Origin: Nostoc carneum NIES-2107
GTDB lineage: Bacteria; Cyanobacteriota; Cyanobacteriia; Cyanobacteriales; Nostocaceae
Direction: 5' to 3'
Assembly (NCBI GenBank): GCA_002368155.1
Contig: AP018181.1
Location: forward strand, 310,001-374,000
Length of the DNA stretch: 64,000 bases
Within the stretch, counting starts at the first letter, position 1. Each line of letters begins with the position of its first letter. Both the position numbers and the translations under genes were made by a program. The notes under the pieces were generated by a model. That model searched no databases and was not told the DNA's origin. It worked only from the letters and a program-made list of their open reading frames with translations. This document shows positions 36,169 through 45,024 of the stretch, piece after piece.

Positions 36169-36805
36169 TTGAACAATGGTAATTGGTAATTGGTAATGGG
36201 TGATTGGTAATTAATTAAATCAAATTTTACCTGGGTTTTAAGATTTTAATCTGTGCCAATTTTAAAGAATTGGGAATATGGCAAATTTAGGCTGACTATG
36301 TCAAGTTTTCTAGATAAAAGGAAGGTAATATTTAGTGCAAGAAAGCTAAAAGTATGAATGTAAGAGATGGATCTACTCTGTTAAGCGTTTTGAAACCAAA
36401 ATTGGTTTTGGGGAAAAGGTTAAAGGTTAAGGGTTAAAGGTTTTTGATTTCCCTTTTCCCATTCTCCTTTTTCCTCTTAGCCGACCATTTGAGGTATTGA
36501 GAATTGTAGCTTTAGTTCCGCCATGTCATTTTAGGTTCATGATTTAGATAACATACAGCAAATAGCTGTTTCATGAAATAGAAAAAATTATTATCAAACT
36601 CTTGTGGAGCAGGCATCTTACCAGCTACAGGCTGATATCATTAAATGAAATTTGCGCTAATTTTACCAATAGTTATTTAATGTTACAAGCCCCCAGATTT
36701 ATCTGTGGAATCAATCGCAAATCCAAAATTGTTTGGCAGGAGTAAAAGGGAAAAAGTCAGGATTGATTCCCCTTTACCCTTTCACCTTTTCCCCCTTCAC
36801 CTCTA
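36169..36805. other. 637-base gap with family B repeat
   Basis: There is no gene. It holds an AATTGGTAATTGGTAATGGG tract just before tadA, a family B copy (36372-36499), and near 36690 the sequence TGTGGAATCAATCGCAAATC, which recurs at about 50924. A CCCTTTACCCTTTCACC tract adjoins the stop of the DUF3352 gene. Confidence 0.55.
36372..36499 (+). repeat. Repeat family B, copy 3
   Basis: The body is the same as copy 2 (TTGGTTTTGGGGAAAAGGTT, GGTTAAGGGTTAAAGG, CCTTTTTCCTCTTAGCC), but the two ends are degraded (TCTACTCTGTTAAG; GCCGACCATTTGAGGTATTG). Confidence 0.7.
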
Positions 36806-38485
36806 TTAAGGTTTAAGCTTTAAAAATACGCCACCTTTGAGCAATTCCGGATCGTTACCGTAACTGCTAACTGTGAGCGATCGCAGATTTTCAAAAAAGG
36901 GTTTACCGACTACTTCTACTAATTTAAGAATCGGTAATTGGCGTTCTACAAGTTTTTGGCTTTTTGTCCAGTCAAGATATATGTAACCTTGATTAGGCTG
37001 GGGAATAGCTGCAATACTTTCTTGGAAATCGCGATTTTTAATTAAAGAGTTGTCTTTAGCGTTGAGAATTTCCGCCATTGTCTCTAAATCGGAAGCGAAA
37101 ATTTCGTAATTCCCTAAAGTTGTATGTACTCCCTGGACTTTTGTCTCTACTGTAAAAGCGGAAGGCTTAACATCAGCTTTATTGCTATTAGCGATTAATT
37201 CAGTCCAAGCGGAGATTTTTTGTTGATTGAGGCTGAGAGAATTGACATTTAGCCCTTTAGCTGACGCGATCGCATCTAAATGCTCAATTCCTTGGGCTAC
37301 TTTTGGGGATTGTTCTATCACAAACACCCAACTGTTACTTGCTGGCTGATTTTGGGGTAAGAGTGCGATCGCATATTCTCCTTCTACCCAGCTGAAAATA
37401 TCTTCGGGTAAGTTGATACCCCAACGATTTTGCAAATCCGTTAATGGTTTCGCCATCTTCGATTTCACACCTTCCCTAGAAACCGCTAGTGTTGCTGTAA
37501 CCTGTTTCCAGAGTTTGGCTAAATCGGTGTCACCCAAATTGCTTAAATTAGTACCAGAGATAGCTAAACCTGCTGATGTGGGGACATATTGCAATGCGCC
37601 TACAGGTTGAGAGAGTAATGATACAGGAGAAGCCGTCACATTTTCTGGGGAAGTTGCACTTAAAAAGCTGGTTTCTGCGATTAATCCTTTGGAGTTCAAT
37701 ACAAAGGAAATTATTTCGCTGTCATAAGTTGATTCTTGCAGTTCTAAGCCTTGCCATTTTGCTAAGGAAGGGAAATTTAAGAAAGCTGCAGCCATAGCAC
37801 CTTTAGGTAATTGTTCTGTAGCTTTCTGATATTGCACATAGCTGTTTAAATTTAAATCAGGAGCTTGAACATTATTAATCGCATCTTTGAGTACTTTCAA
37901 ATCGTTAGCGAATAAGACAAACTCATTCCCAACAACCGCACCAGCGAGAAAATCTTGCTTGGGTGGTGGATTGTCGTAAATTAGCTTTACACCTTCATAT
38001 TCTTCAGTTGCTAAATTTCCCCCAGCTAATACCCGCTTAGAAAACAGCAAATCTACAAACTCACGACTTTTTTGTGGTTGCGTAGTTGCTAGCGCCAGCA
38101 AATATCCAGGTTGTTGTCCATTTTCTGGTTCGCGATCAATATCTAAGCTAGTGACAGCGAGAGTAATTTCATTACCTAACCAAGGTTGAATATCTTCTTG
38201 GTAATCGATGTTACTCTTAGCCAATAAACTAGTTTTGAGCTTCGATAATTCACCTTCACGCTCTAACGCCTGTAATTTGTCTGGATTTACTAATAGAGAA
38301 ACTGTAATCGGAGAAAATTTTGATACAAATATAGCTGCGCTAGATTGCGGAGAACTAGAAGCCACAAGGTTAACTGGACTTTTGACGAAAAACCAGTAAT
38401 AACCACCAATCACAAACAATATGAATGCGATCGCACCTGCTACCAGGAAGGTGAAAAACGAGCTTTGCCTGTTCACATTTAACAT
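36806..38485 (-). CDS. DUF3352 family membrane-anchored protein
   Basis: The protein has 559 residues. One N-terminal membrane segment (~12-33, FLVAGAIAFILFVIGGYYWFFV) anchors a large soluble part on the outer side. The rest fits the cyanobacterial DUF3352 family: FVSKFSPITVSLLVNPDKL near the start of the domain, then WLGNEITLAVTSLD and WVEGEYAIALLPQ about 280 residues apart, which reads as an internal duplication. No catalytic motif is seen and no function is known. The start is ATG 38485. It is divergent from the rhodanese gene by 90 bases, so promoters must be packed there. Confidence 0.85.
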   Translation of the reverse strand: MLNVNRQSSFFTFLVAGAIAFILFVIGGYYWFFVKSPVNLVASSSPQSSAAIFVSKFSPITVSLLVNPDKLQALEREGELSKLKTSLLAKSNIDYQEDIQPWLGNEITLAVTSLDIDREPENGQQPGYLLALATTQPQKSREFVDLLFSKRVLAGGNLATEEYEGVKLIYDNPPPKQDFLAGAVVGNEFVLFANDLKVLKDAINNVQAPDLNLNSYVQYQKATEQLPKGAMAAAFLNFPSLAKWQGLELQESTYDSEIISFVLNSKGLIAETSFLSATSPENVTASPVSLLSQPVGALQYVPTSAGLAISGTNLSNLGDTDLAKLWKQVTATLAVSREGVKSKMAKPLTDLQNRWGINLPEDIFSWVEGEYAIALLPQNQPASNSWVFVIEQSPKVAQGIEHLDAIASAKGLNVNSLSLNQQKISAWTELIANSNKADVKPSAFTVETKVQGVHTTLGNYEIFASDLETMAEILNAKDNSLIKNRDFQESIAAIPQPNQGYIYLDWTKSQKLVERQLPILKLVEVVGKPFFENLRSLTVSSYGNDPELLKGGVFLKLKP

Positions 38486-38575
38486 ACTAAAGTTAACAAT
38501 TTAGGAATCGATGCTCATGCTACGGTTACGATCTTCATGTCAACATAAATAATATAGGATTGTTTACAAAACCTC

Positions 38576-38935
38576 ATGACAGGCAATTCTCCTAATCAAC
38601 CCATTGCCCACATTAGCGTTGAGGAACTTGCACAACTTCTCTCAACCAAGGATTCCAGTATTCAGCTAGTGGATGTGCGCGAACCCCAAGAACTCGCGAT
38701 CGCTAGCATTGAGGGTTTTGTTAACTTCCCTCTCAGTGAATTTGCAGAATGGGGTGAGCAAGTCCCTACACTCTTAAATCCTCATGCTGAAACTCTAGTG
38801 CTTTGCCACCACGGTATGCGCTCTGCTCAAATGTGCCAGTGGTTACTCGCTCAGGGGTTTACCAACGTTAAAAATATTACAGGTGGCATCGCTGCTTATT
38901 CTCAGCTAGTTGACCCTTCAGTGCCGCAGTATTAG
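38576..38935 (+). CDS. Single-domain rhodanese-like protein
   Basis: The protein has 119 residues, one rhodanese domain. The active-site loop is CHHGMRS with Cys ~83 (TLVLCHHGMRSAQMCQWLLAQGF), and the first motif is VDVREPQELAIASIEGFVNFPL. Such proteins carry sulphane sulphur or act as sulphur-transfer partners in the cytoplasm. The start is ATG 38576. It precedes hrcA on the same strand with a 450-base gap full of repeats, so co-transcription is doubtful. The in-vivo partner cannot be told. Confidence 0.88.
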   Translation: MTGNSPNQPIAHISVEELAQLLSTKDSSIQLVDVREPQELAIASIEGFVNFPLSEFAEWGEQVPTLLNPHAETLVLCHHGMRSAQMCQWLLAQGFTNVKNITGGIAAYSQLVDPSVPQY

Positions 38936-39030
38936 GGACTGGGGATTGGGGATTGGGTACTGGGGACTGGGAAAAACTATTACCCATTACTCATTACTCA
39001 TTACTCATTACTCATTACCCAATGCCCCAT
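38936..39030 (+). repeat. STRR heptamer and TTACTCA tandem tract
   Basis: The GGGGACT/GGGGATT units are followed by four TTACTCA units and a CCCAATGCCCCATGCCCTAT run. The purine-rich left part can pair in part with the pyrimidine-rich right part. It directly follows the rhodanese stop codon. Confidence 0.75.
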
Positions 39031-39387
39031 GCCCTATTCCCGTTTCCGCAATTACCCTGTAGGTATATATCTAAAGTGAAAAAAAATCCGTGCTAACACA
39101 TACATTTTTTCCTAAAAGTTTGTGGAAAAATATGCCTATGTAAGCCACAATGTAGATGACTACAACCAGCTTTCATGATAATAGTCAAGCCCTTTTCCAG
39201 AGCGGCTGAAGAATCAATTAAAATATAAATTAATATTAATTAATTTCTGCTAGATAAATAGTTAGCAATGTTAACTCACAATTAGTTATAGTAGGTTACT
39301 ATTAATAATTTTTTTTCATTTGCGGGGAAACCCAGACAATTTTTGCAAAGTTTCATTAAAATTTTTTGCCTCAGCCAAGAATACCTT
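38936..39387. other. Gap upstream of hrcA with STRR tract
   Basis: It starts with GGGGATTGGGGATTGGGTAC units and TTACTCATTACTCATTACTC tandems (38936-39030). The remaining ~350 bases are AT-rich and must hold the hrcA promoter. The CIRCE operator consensus (TTAGCACTC-N9-GAGTGCTAA) is not present; CCGTGCTAACACAT near 39091 is only a weak look-alike. Confidence 0.55.
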
Positions 39388-40464
39388 ATGCAAGTCCAGT
39401 TGACAAATCGACAACAGCATATACTTTGGGCAACAGTACGTCATTATATTGCTACGGCAGAACCTGTAGGGTCAAAAGCGTTAATTGAAGAGTACGACCT
39501 AGGGGTGAGTTCAGCCACAATTCGCAATGTGATGGGTGTCCTAGAAAAATCTGGTTTACTATTCCAACCACACACATCTGCTGGACGAGTACCTTCGGAC
39601 TCTGGATATCGCATTTATGTAGATCAGCTAATTACACCATCAGAAGCTTTGGCTAAAGAGGTAGAACAAGCGCTGCAAAAACGCCTGCATTGGGAAGATT
39701 GGAGTTTAGAAGCTCTATTGCATGGCGCAGCGCAGATTTTAGCTAGCTTGAGTGGTTGTATTAGCTTGATTACTATGCCACAAACCAATACAGCATTGTT
39801 ACGCCATTTGCAATTAATGCAAATTGAAACGGGGCGAATCATGCTGATTGTGGTGACAGACAACTATGAGACGCATTCGCGGTTAATGGATTTATCGCCA
39901 ACGCGGGAAGAAACCAAACTCGATGCAGAAGTAATCGATCGCGAATTGCAAATCGTCTCTAACTTTTTGAATAGCCACCTGCGAGGACGCAGTTTGTTGG
40001 AATTAGCCACCCTAGATTGGAGCGAATTAGATCAAGAGTTCCAACGATATGGCGAATTCTTGAAAACTTCCGTTGCAGAATTAGCCCGTAAGACTGTTGC
40101 GCCCACAGCCACACAAATTATGGTTCGCGGAGTGGGCGAAGTTTTGCGTCAGCCAGAATTTTCTCAAGTCCAACAAGTGCAAACAATTATCCATCTGTTG
40201 GAAGAAGAACAAGACCAGCTGTGGCGATTAATCTTTGAACAGCCAGAGGTTGAAGATCAGAGCAAGCCACGGGTAAATGTTCGCATTGGTGCAGAAAACC
40301 CACTCGAACCAATACGCACCTGTACCTTGATTAGTTCTACCTACCGCCGGGGTAGCATTCCCGTTGGGAGTGTGGGAGTTTTAGGCCCCACACGCCTAGA
40401 TTACGAAAGTGCGATCGCTGTTGTAGCTGCGGCTGCTGATTACCTATCGGAGGCTTTCAGTTAA
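39388..40464 (+). CDS. hrcA: Heat-inducible transcription repressor HrcA
   Basis: The protein has 358 residues from ATG 39388. HrcA represses groESL-type heat-shock genes by binding the CIRCE operator and needs GroEL to fold. The N-terminal winged helix is clear ([24 protein letters not shown] ... [40 protein letters not shown]). The C-terminal part has [14 protein letters not shown] and the family end [25 protein letters not shown] 15 codons upstream is also open, but ATG 39388 gives the expected MQVQLTNRQ start. No CIRCE lies upstream, so self-regulation is not evident here. A small membrane-protein gene follows after 12 bases. Confidence 0.94.
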   Translation: MQVQLTNRQQHILWATVRHYIATAEPVGSKALIEEYDLGVSSATIRNVMGVLEKSGLLFQPHTSAGRVPSDSGYRIYVDQLITPSEALAKEVEQALQKRLHWEDWSLEALLHGAAQILASLSGCISLITMPQTNTALLRHLQLMQIETGRIMLIVVTDNYETHSRLMDLSPTREETKLDAEVIDRELQIVSNFLNSHLRGRSLLELATLDWSELDQEFQRYGEFLKTSVAELARKTVAPTATQIMVRGVGEVLRQPEFSQVQQVQTIIHLLEEEQDQLWRLIFEQPEVEDQSKPRVNVRIGAENPLEPIRTCTLISSTYRRGSIPVGSVGVLGPTRLDYESAIAVVAAAADYLSEAFS

Positions 40465-40476
40465 TCAGATGACATC

Positions 40477-41154
40477 ATGACGAGAAAAATTGGCTTTGGG
40501 TTGTTGTGGCTAGGATTTATTGTTTATGCATTTTTCCTCGCCCCACCCGATCGCCCTGATACATTCGAGTTAATCAAAAATTTGAGCATTGGGCAATGGC
40601 AAGGGATTAACCCTTTAGTCATTGCTCTCTTTTACATCATGGGTATTTGGCCTTTAATTTACAGTGCTTTAGCACTTTTTGATGGAAGAGGACAAAAAAT
40701 CCGAGCTTGGCCATTTGCGATCGCATCTTTTGCAGTCGGAGCATTTGCGCTTTTACCCTACTTAGCCCTACGCCAACCAAATCCCCAGTTTCAAGGGCAA
40801 AAAAATACTGTTCTCAAACTGCTAGATTCCCGTGTAACTGGAGTTGGTTTAACTATAGCCACAGCTATTTTAGTTGCCTATGGTTTACAAGGTAATTGGA
40901 GCGATTTTGCACAACAATGGCAAACTAGCCGCTTCATCCATGTGATGAGCCTAGATTTCGCTTTACTGTGCCTATTATTCCCTGCATTACTAACAGATGA
41001 TATGGCACGTCGCGATTGGAAAAATCCTGCATTATTCTGGCTAATCACTTTAATTCCCTTGTTCGGGCCTCTCATCTATTTATGTGTGCGTCCATCTCTA
41101 CCAGAAAGGGGATTAGACAAAGTATCTAGTTCGCAACAAACAGTGACAAATTAA
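40477..41154 (+). CDS. Multi-pass membrane protein, paralogue 1
   Basis: The protein has 225 residues with about six hydrophobic segments (LLWLGFIVYAFFLAP, VIALFYIMGIWPLIYSALALF, WPFAIASFAVGAFALLPYLAL, VTGVGLTIATAILVAYGL, FALLCLLFPALL, LFWLITLIPLFGPLIYLCV). Charged loop motifs DDMARRDWKNP and LLDSRVTG are shared with the next gene. I cannot name a function; it resembles a conserved cyanobacterial and plastid membrane-protein group. It begins 12 bases after hrcA stops and probably shares its transcript. Its close relative lies 247 bases downstream. Confidence 0.78.
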   Translation: MTRKIGFGLLWLGFIVYAFFLAPPDRPDTFELIKNLSIGQWQGINPLVIALFYIMGIWPLIYSALALFDGRGQKIRAWPFAIASFAVGAFALLPYLALRQPNPQFQGQKNTVLKLLDSRVTGVGLTIATAILVAYGLQGNWSDFAQQWQTSRFIHVMSLDFALLCLLFPALLTDDMARRDWKNPALFWLITLIPLFGPLIYLCVRPSLPERGLDKVSSSQQTVTN

Positions 41155-41228
41155 ATTTACGCCTCCAGATTCATCCAGGGTACAAGATTTTAGATTTTGG
41201 ATTAAATAATTGACCAAGCCAAAATCTA

Positions 41229-41315
41229 ATACCAATTTGAAAAAAGAATCCGACAGATCGTAGGGGCAAGGCAGTGCCTTGTCCTCTAGAATATATTGAT
41301 GTGTCGCTTCATTAT
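41229..41315 (+). repeat. MITE-like repeat family A, copy 6
   Basis: Starts ATACCAATTTGAAAAAAGAA, with hairpin GGGCAAGGC-AGT-GCCTTGTCC and ATATATTGATGTGTCGC. The right end is lost. It lies between the two paralogous membrane-protein genes. Confidence 0.8.
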
Positions 41316-41401
41316 TCATTAATTTTAAATTTTGAATTCCCCACAGGGGTTGACTATCATCCAGGCTGTTTACCTAAAACTGCAATCAAAACTAGCTAAA
41401 G

Positions 41402-42076
41402 ATGATGAATAGAAAACTTGCTTTGTGGTTACTATGGGGCGGATTCATAGCATATATTTTACTGCTGGCTCCGCCCTTACATTTAGAAGCGACATTGACA
41501 CTACTGAAGAACATACTGACTCTGCAATTAGCCGCGATCAATCCCATTATTTTGTCGTTGTTTTCTCTGGTGGGAATTTGGCTATTAATTTATAGTGGTG
41601 TGTTATTTATTGATGGCAGAATGCAATCGCTTCCTTTTTGGCCTTTTGCTATAGCTTCGGTGGCTTCTGGTGTACTGGGACTATTACCGTATTTGGCGTT
41701 TCGAGAACCGAATCAAGAATTTTCTGGACAAAAAGATGCTTTCTTGAATCTGTTAGATTCTCGCTTTTTTGGTATTGTTCTGAGTTTCAGCACCATGATT
41801 TTGCTTGTCTATGGCTTTACCTTTGGTGATTGGGGTGATTTTGTGCAACAATTCCAGAGCGATCGCTTTATCAATGGCATGAGTTTGGCGTTTTGTCTGT
41901 TCTGCCTTTTATTCCCCACAGTTCTGGGTGATGATATGGCGCGTCGCGGCTGGAATAATCCCCAAGTATTTTGGATTGTGGCATTGATTCCACTACTAGG
42001 CCCGCTTGCTTATCTTTCTCTGCGTCAGCCATTGTTAGCAACTAGTAGCCAAGCTTGGAGATTAGGTAATAGGTAA
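41402..42076 (+). CDS. Multi-pass membrane protein, paralogue 2
   Basis: The protein has 224 residues, clearly related to the preceding gene along its whole length: KLALWLLWGGFIAYILLLAPP, NPIILSLFSLVGIWLLIYSGV, WPFAIASVASGVLGLLPYLAF, LLDSRFFGIVLS, DDMARRGWNNPQVFWIVALIPLLGPLAYLSLR. It has about six membrane segments with short loops. The start is ATG 41402 (41405 also possible). Tandem duplication produced the pair, and family A copy 6 now lies between them. No enzymatic motif is seen and function is unknown. A GTAGGATG hairpin follows. Confidence 0.78.
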   Translation: MMNRKLALWLLWGGFIAYILLLAPPLHLEATLTLLKNILTLQLAAINPIILSLFSLVGIWLLIYSGVLFIDGRMQSLPFWPFAIASVASGVLGLLPYLAFREPNQEFSGQKDAFLNLLDSRFFGIVLSFSTMILLVYGFTFGDWGDFVQQFQSDRFINGMSLAFCLFCLLFPTVLGDDMARRGWNNPQVFWIVALIPLLGPLAYLSLRQPLLATSSQAWRLGNR

Positions 42077-42114
42077 TAAGAGGTTATTTATCAGGTAAAA
42101 TAAAATTTTCGTAG

Positions 42115-42180
42115 GATGTGTTAGGCGCACATTTTCGATATGATTTATCAGTAGATAACTATCATAGCGCCTAACGCATC
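42115..42180. repeat. GTAGGATGCGTTA-type long hairpin
   Basis: GATGTGTTAGGCGC pairs with GCGCCTAACGCATC over 14 bases (one mismatch) across a 38-base loop. It lies between the convergent membrane-protein and crtW genes and may act as a two-way terminator, though it lacks T runs. Confidence 0.65.
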
Positions 42181-42213
42181 TTTGCATAGATGGTAATACC
42201 AATTCAAAATTCA

Positions 42214-42978
42214 TTATTTAGACATAGTATAAACTTCGGGTAGTTGCCACCAAGGAGTATGGGGATATTCGTGATGTTCTTTGTGGTAGCCAAAATGATA
42301 GCAAGTGATAAATGACAACCAAATTGGACGGTCGATAGTTTGAGTATTGTGAGGCGGAATATAACCCCCAATTGGCTGCTTGTGGGGTAGAAAAGTACCA
42401 AAATAAAATAATTGTAATGAACTTAAAAGCGCTGGCAGTGCCCAGAAGTAATTTAGATTAGCAGCAGGTATGTGAAGTAAATGAAGAAAAACTCTATAGA
42501 TAATAGTTATAGAAATTATCTGCCGCCAACTCAAATAATTTTTCATGAAATTGAAATACCAAGCAAAGAAATTATCGTGTTTACCATCGTGAAAATCAGG
42601 GTCTAACTCACTGGCAGGATGATGATGGTGTAACCAATGCTTTTGTGATAGTTTTTGATATGGTAAAAATCCATAAAGCGTTAAACACAAAGACCCGATA
42701 AAATGATTTATTCTTGGATAATTAGGTAATACAACCCCATGTATAGCATCATGAGAAGTAATAAATAATCCTGTATATAAAAAAGTTTGCCAAATTATAA
42801 AAGCTAATATTACCCAAACATTACACTGAGAGAAATCAATCCAAAATAGGAAAATTTGGCTGATAGCCCATAGAGTAATAATTAAAATCGCAACTAAAAG
42901 TCCCTCAAACTGAGATTTATTTCTGAATGCCGGAATAAACTTATTTTCAGTATTGGGTGGTTGTTCTAACTGGATCAT
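42214..42978 (-). CDS. crtW: Beta-carotene ketolase (4,4'-oxygenase)
   Basis: The protein has 254 residues, a membrane di-iron oxygenase that adds keto groups to beta-ionone rings, making echinenone and canthaxanthin. The histidine motifs are all visible: SHDAIHG (~75), HWLHHHHP (~111) and YHKEHHEYPHTPWW (~235), and HKQPIGGY lies between. The FLYTGLFITSHDAIHGVV, HFIGSLCLTLYGFLPY and LQLFYFGTFLPHK stretches match Nostoc-type CrtW closely, distinct from CrtO-type ketolases. Four membrane segments are expected. The start is ATG 42978. No other carotenoid gene is nearby. A 12-bp hairpin sits 25 bases before the start. Confidence 0.93.
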   Translation of the reverse strand: MIQLEQPPNTENKFIPAFRNKSQFEGLLVAILIITLWAISQIFLFWIDFSQCNVWVILAFIIWQTFLYTGLFITSHDAIHGVVLPNYPRINHFIGSLCLTLYGFLPYQKLSQKHWLHHHHPASELDPDFHDGKHDNFFAWYFNFMKNYLSWRQIISITIIYRVFLHLLHIPAANLNYFWALPALLSSLQLFYFGTFLPHKQPIGGYIPPHNTQTIDRPIWLSFITCYHFGYHKEHHEYPHTPWWQLPEVYTMSK

Positions 42979-43002
42979 ACTTTTACTCCAAATAGCATTC
43001 AG

Positions 43003-43037
43003 ATATGTAGGATGCGTTCCAAACCCATCCTACATAT
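43003..43037. repeat. Hairpin just upstream of crtW
   Basis: ATATGTAGGATG and CATCCTACATAT form a perfect 12-bp stem with an 11-base loop. It starts 25 bases before the crtW start codon, so it lies in the crtW leader or promoter. It belongs to the GTAGGATGCGTT repeat group. Confidence 0.75.
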
Positions 43038-43171
43038 AATTCATAAATTAAACCTGAATCCTATATTACTAGGAGTAATTACATTTTAATAGCGCAATCA
43101 AGTGTATTTTAAATAGCAATATACAACAGTATTTTGTGAGTAAAGAGGAAACTTAAGTAGTTGGCTTGCTA

Positions 43172-43972
43172 CTAGAGGCTATCTAATCTTAGTTCTAAAG
43201 TGCCGCTACTACCTCTATAAGGGGGAAGGGTTGAATTATTCTTTTTCCTTGAGCTTTCTAGAGGTTTAGGCGTTGAGTTTAGGGTCGGAGTGGGCAGTAA
43301 ATTTTGTGATGATGGTTGACTGTTAGTTGTTAATTCTTCTTGCAATATTTTCTTATAGATTCTGGGCAAAGAGCTACTAATAGAATTGGTTTCTATGCCA
43401 TATCCTAAACTTGTCCAAGTAGAAGACAATCGCCGTAAAACATCATTCAATTTACCTTGGTGCAGCAGTTGCGAAATATTAATTCCCCAAAATTGAGAGT
43501 CGCTTAACCAACGGTAAACCACTACATCTTGATATTCAGCCTCAAAACTATAAGAAACCCAAAACATAAACTGTGTCGGCTTGGGATGATAGCGGGGGGC
43601 AATTTGAAACCAAGTATTGTTAATAATTTGATATCTACCCGCCGCGGTAGAACAATTGCCAGTGTTAGGGCCAGTCACAATGGTGACACATATTTGAGGA
43701 TGGCGACTGAGGTCAGTAAACTGCTGACCACCATATAACAGTGAGTAAGGGCGTTTACCACTGGCCTCACTAGCCGAGATAGTTCGCATTAAAGCACGAA
43801 TGTAAGGATCGCCGCCCTTCATGACCAAAGGTGGTTGTTGACCTTCAAAGATGGGATCGGAAGGCGATCGCAAATCTCCGGTAATATACCACTGTAATAA
43901 GCATACAAAGCCAAGCAGCGCAGCTATTGGCCCAATTAGTTTTTCTACGCCTTTAAATTTAAAGCTTTTCAG
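43172..43972 (-). CDS. Lambda-type muramidase/endolysin domain, membrane-anchored, probable CTG start
   Basis: The core (~45-200) is a phage-lambda-lysozyme-like muramidase: GDPYIRALMRTISASEA with the catalytic Glu, LYGG, and STAAGRYQIINNTW. Such enzymes cleave peptidoglycan glycan strands. A Ser/Pro-rich tail follows. The first standard start in the frame is TTG 43873, but it has no ribosome site. The frame stays open for 33 more codons to CTG 43972, which lies 7 bases after AAGGAG. These codons encode a basic stretch and a membrane segment (LIGPIAALLGFVCLLQWYI), giving 266 residues and a signal anchor. I prefer the longer form because of the ribosome site and export. CTG starts are rare, so this remains open. 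Not part of a prophage. Confidence 0.7.
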   Translation of the reverse strand: MKSFKFKGVEKLIGPIAALLGFVCLLQWYITGDLRSPSDPIFEGQQPPLVMKGGDPYIRALMRTISASEASGKRPYSLLYGGQQFTDLSRHPQICVTIVTGPNTGNCSTAAGRYQIINNTWFQIAPRYHPKPTQFMFWVSYSFEAEYQDVVVYRWLSDSQFWGINISQLLHQGKLNDVLRRLSSTWTSLGYGIETNSISSSLPRIYKKILQEELTTNSQPSSQNLLPTPTLNSTPKPLESSRKKNNSTLPPYRGSSGTLELRLDSL

Positions 43973-43979
43973 AGTTTGA

Positions 43980-43985
43980 CTCCTT
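43980..43985 (-). promoter_or_regulatory. AAGGAG ribosome-binding site deciding the muramidase start
   Basis: On the minus strand AAGGAG lies 7 bases before CTG 43972. It is the strongest ribosome site in this gap and favours the CTG over the downstream TTG at 43873. Confidence 0.55.
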
Positions 43986-44096
43986 AATCTTTATCTTTTA
44001 TCTAACAACAATGGCTTATGCACTAATTTCGGCAGAATTTAGCACAGCAGTACTGTGTTCTGTTTTAACTTCTTAAATCAAAACTTTCTACAAATA

Positions 44097-44134
44097 CTGG
44101 GGATTGGGGATTGGGGACTGGGGACTGGGGACTG
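44097..44134 (+). repeat. STRR heptamer tract, intergenic
   Basis: GGGGATTGGGGATTGGGGAC and GGGGACTGGGGACT units lie between the SDR and muramidase genes. They are followed by CCATTACCAATTACCCATTA. Confidence 0.75.
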
Positions 44135-44186
44135 TGGGAGCAGGGAAGAAATTTCCATTACCAATTACCCATTACCAAACCCCAAA

Positions 44187-44846
44187 TCAAGCAACGTTAG
44201 TAAATAACTCCCTAAAGTTTTTGGCAGTAGCTTCGGGTTTAGAAACAATCTCTAGAACTTTATTACGTGCAGTGGGTTCAAAAAGGGCTTCTACGCAAAC
44301 CTGGGCAACTTTTTGCCGAGGAATGCTACCATCGAACAACGTATCAGCGCCCTGCATCACTATCGGATTAGAGTTATCTTCATTCTTCAAACCACCAGGC
44401 CGCACAATCGTATAGATTAAGCCGCTTTTTTGAAGGTATTCCTCAGCTTGCTTTTTCCAAACTAAAATTAGCCAAAACAAATTTAGGGGATGGAACAACT
44501 GAGAGGTACACAAAGAAGAAACAAAGACAAAATGCTCAATTCCCTTCGCTTTAGCGGCATCTACTAAATTTTTAGTACCTTCAAAATCTACCTTATAGGG
44601 CCCAGTAGGATCGAAGCTGGGTTTAGCACCGGTGGCGCACAGTAATACTGTACTATCACCTAAAGCTTCTGTCAGGGTTTCGGGTTTTAACACATCACCC
44701 ACTACCAATTCTGCCTCTGCGGGCAATATTTCCCTAGCTTTCTCAGTATCTCTGACTAAAGCACGGACGGGAATTTTGTGCGCTATGAGTTCTTGTACAA
44801 TCCGGCGACCTGTTTCACCTGTTGCCCCTGCTACAAATGCTTTCAT
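44187..44846 (-). CDS. Atypical short-chain dehydrogenase (NAD(P)-binding, SDR_a5-like)
   Basis: The protein has 219 residues, one Rossmann domain. The N-terminal FVAGATGETGRRIVQEL is the nucleotide-binding glycine motif and RALVRDTEKA supplies the NADP-preferring basic residue. VDFEGTKNLVDAAK, HFVFVSSL and YTIVRPGGL follow the NmrA/SDR-a5 pattern. The usual YxxxK is absent: KKQAEEYLQKSGL occupies that zone, so a redox reaction is uncertain and a binding or assembly role is possible. Relatives in plants and cyanobacteria occur in chloroplast stress and photosystem contexts. The start is ATG 44846. It stands alone as a transcription unit. Confidence 0.82.
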   Translation of the reverse strand: MKAFVAGATGETGRRIVQELIAHKIPVRALVRDTEKAREILPAEAELVVGDVLKPETLTEALGDSTVLLCATGAKPSFDPTGPYKVDFEGTKNLVDAAKAKGIEHFVFVSSLCTSQLFHPLNLFWLILVWKKQAEEYLQKSGLIYTIVRPGGLKNEDNSNPIVMQGADTLFDGSIPRQKVAQVCVEALFEPTARNKVLEIVSKPEATAKNFRELFTNVA

Positions 44847-45024
44847 GAGAAACGCTATCCTGGGAAACTAATATGTGATTGTTCAGTTCTTTATTGTAGT
44901 AATTCTACGAAGTTCATGACAGATTCATGAGGATTCCGTCAAAATGGAATCTAAGTGCATAATGACCCACGTTAGCTGGGAACGATTAATATAGACCAAC
45001 GCCAAAGGATGCAGGAACGCATTT

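Noticed and set aside
39085-39110. CCGTGCTAACACAT as half of a CIRCE operator before hrcA
   Set aside because: No matching inverted half at the right distance.
43172-43873. Muramidase and holin-like genes as a prophage remnant
   Set aside because: The two genes lie 5 kb apart among ordinary chromosomal genes. No capsid, tail or integrase gene is present, and both families are common in cyanobacterial chromosomes.
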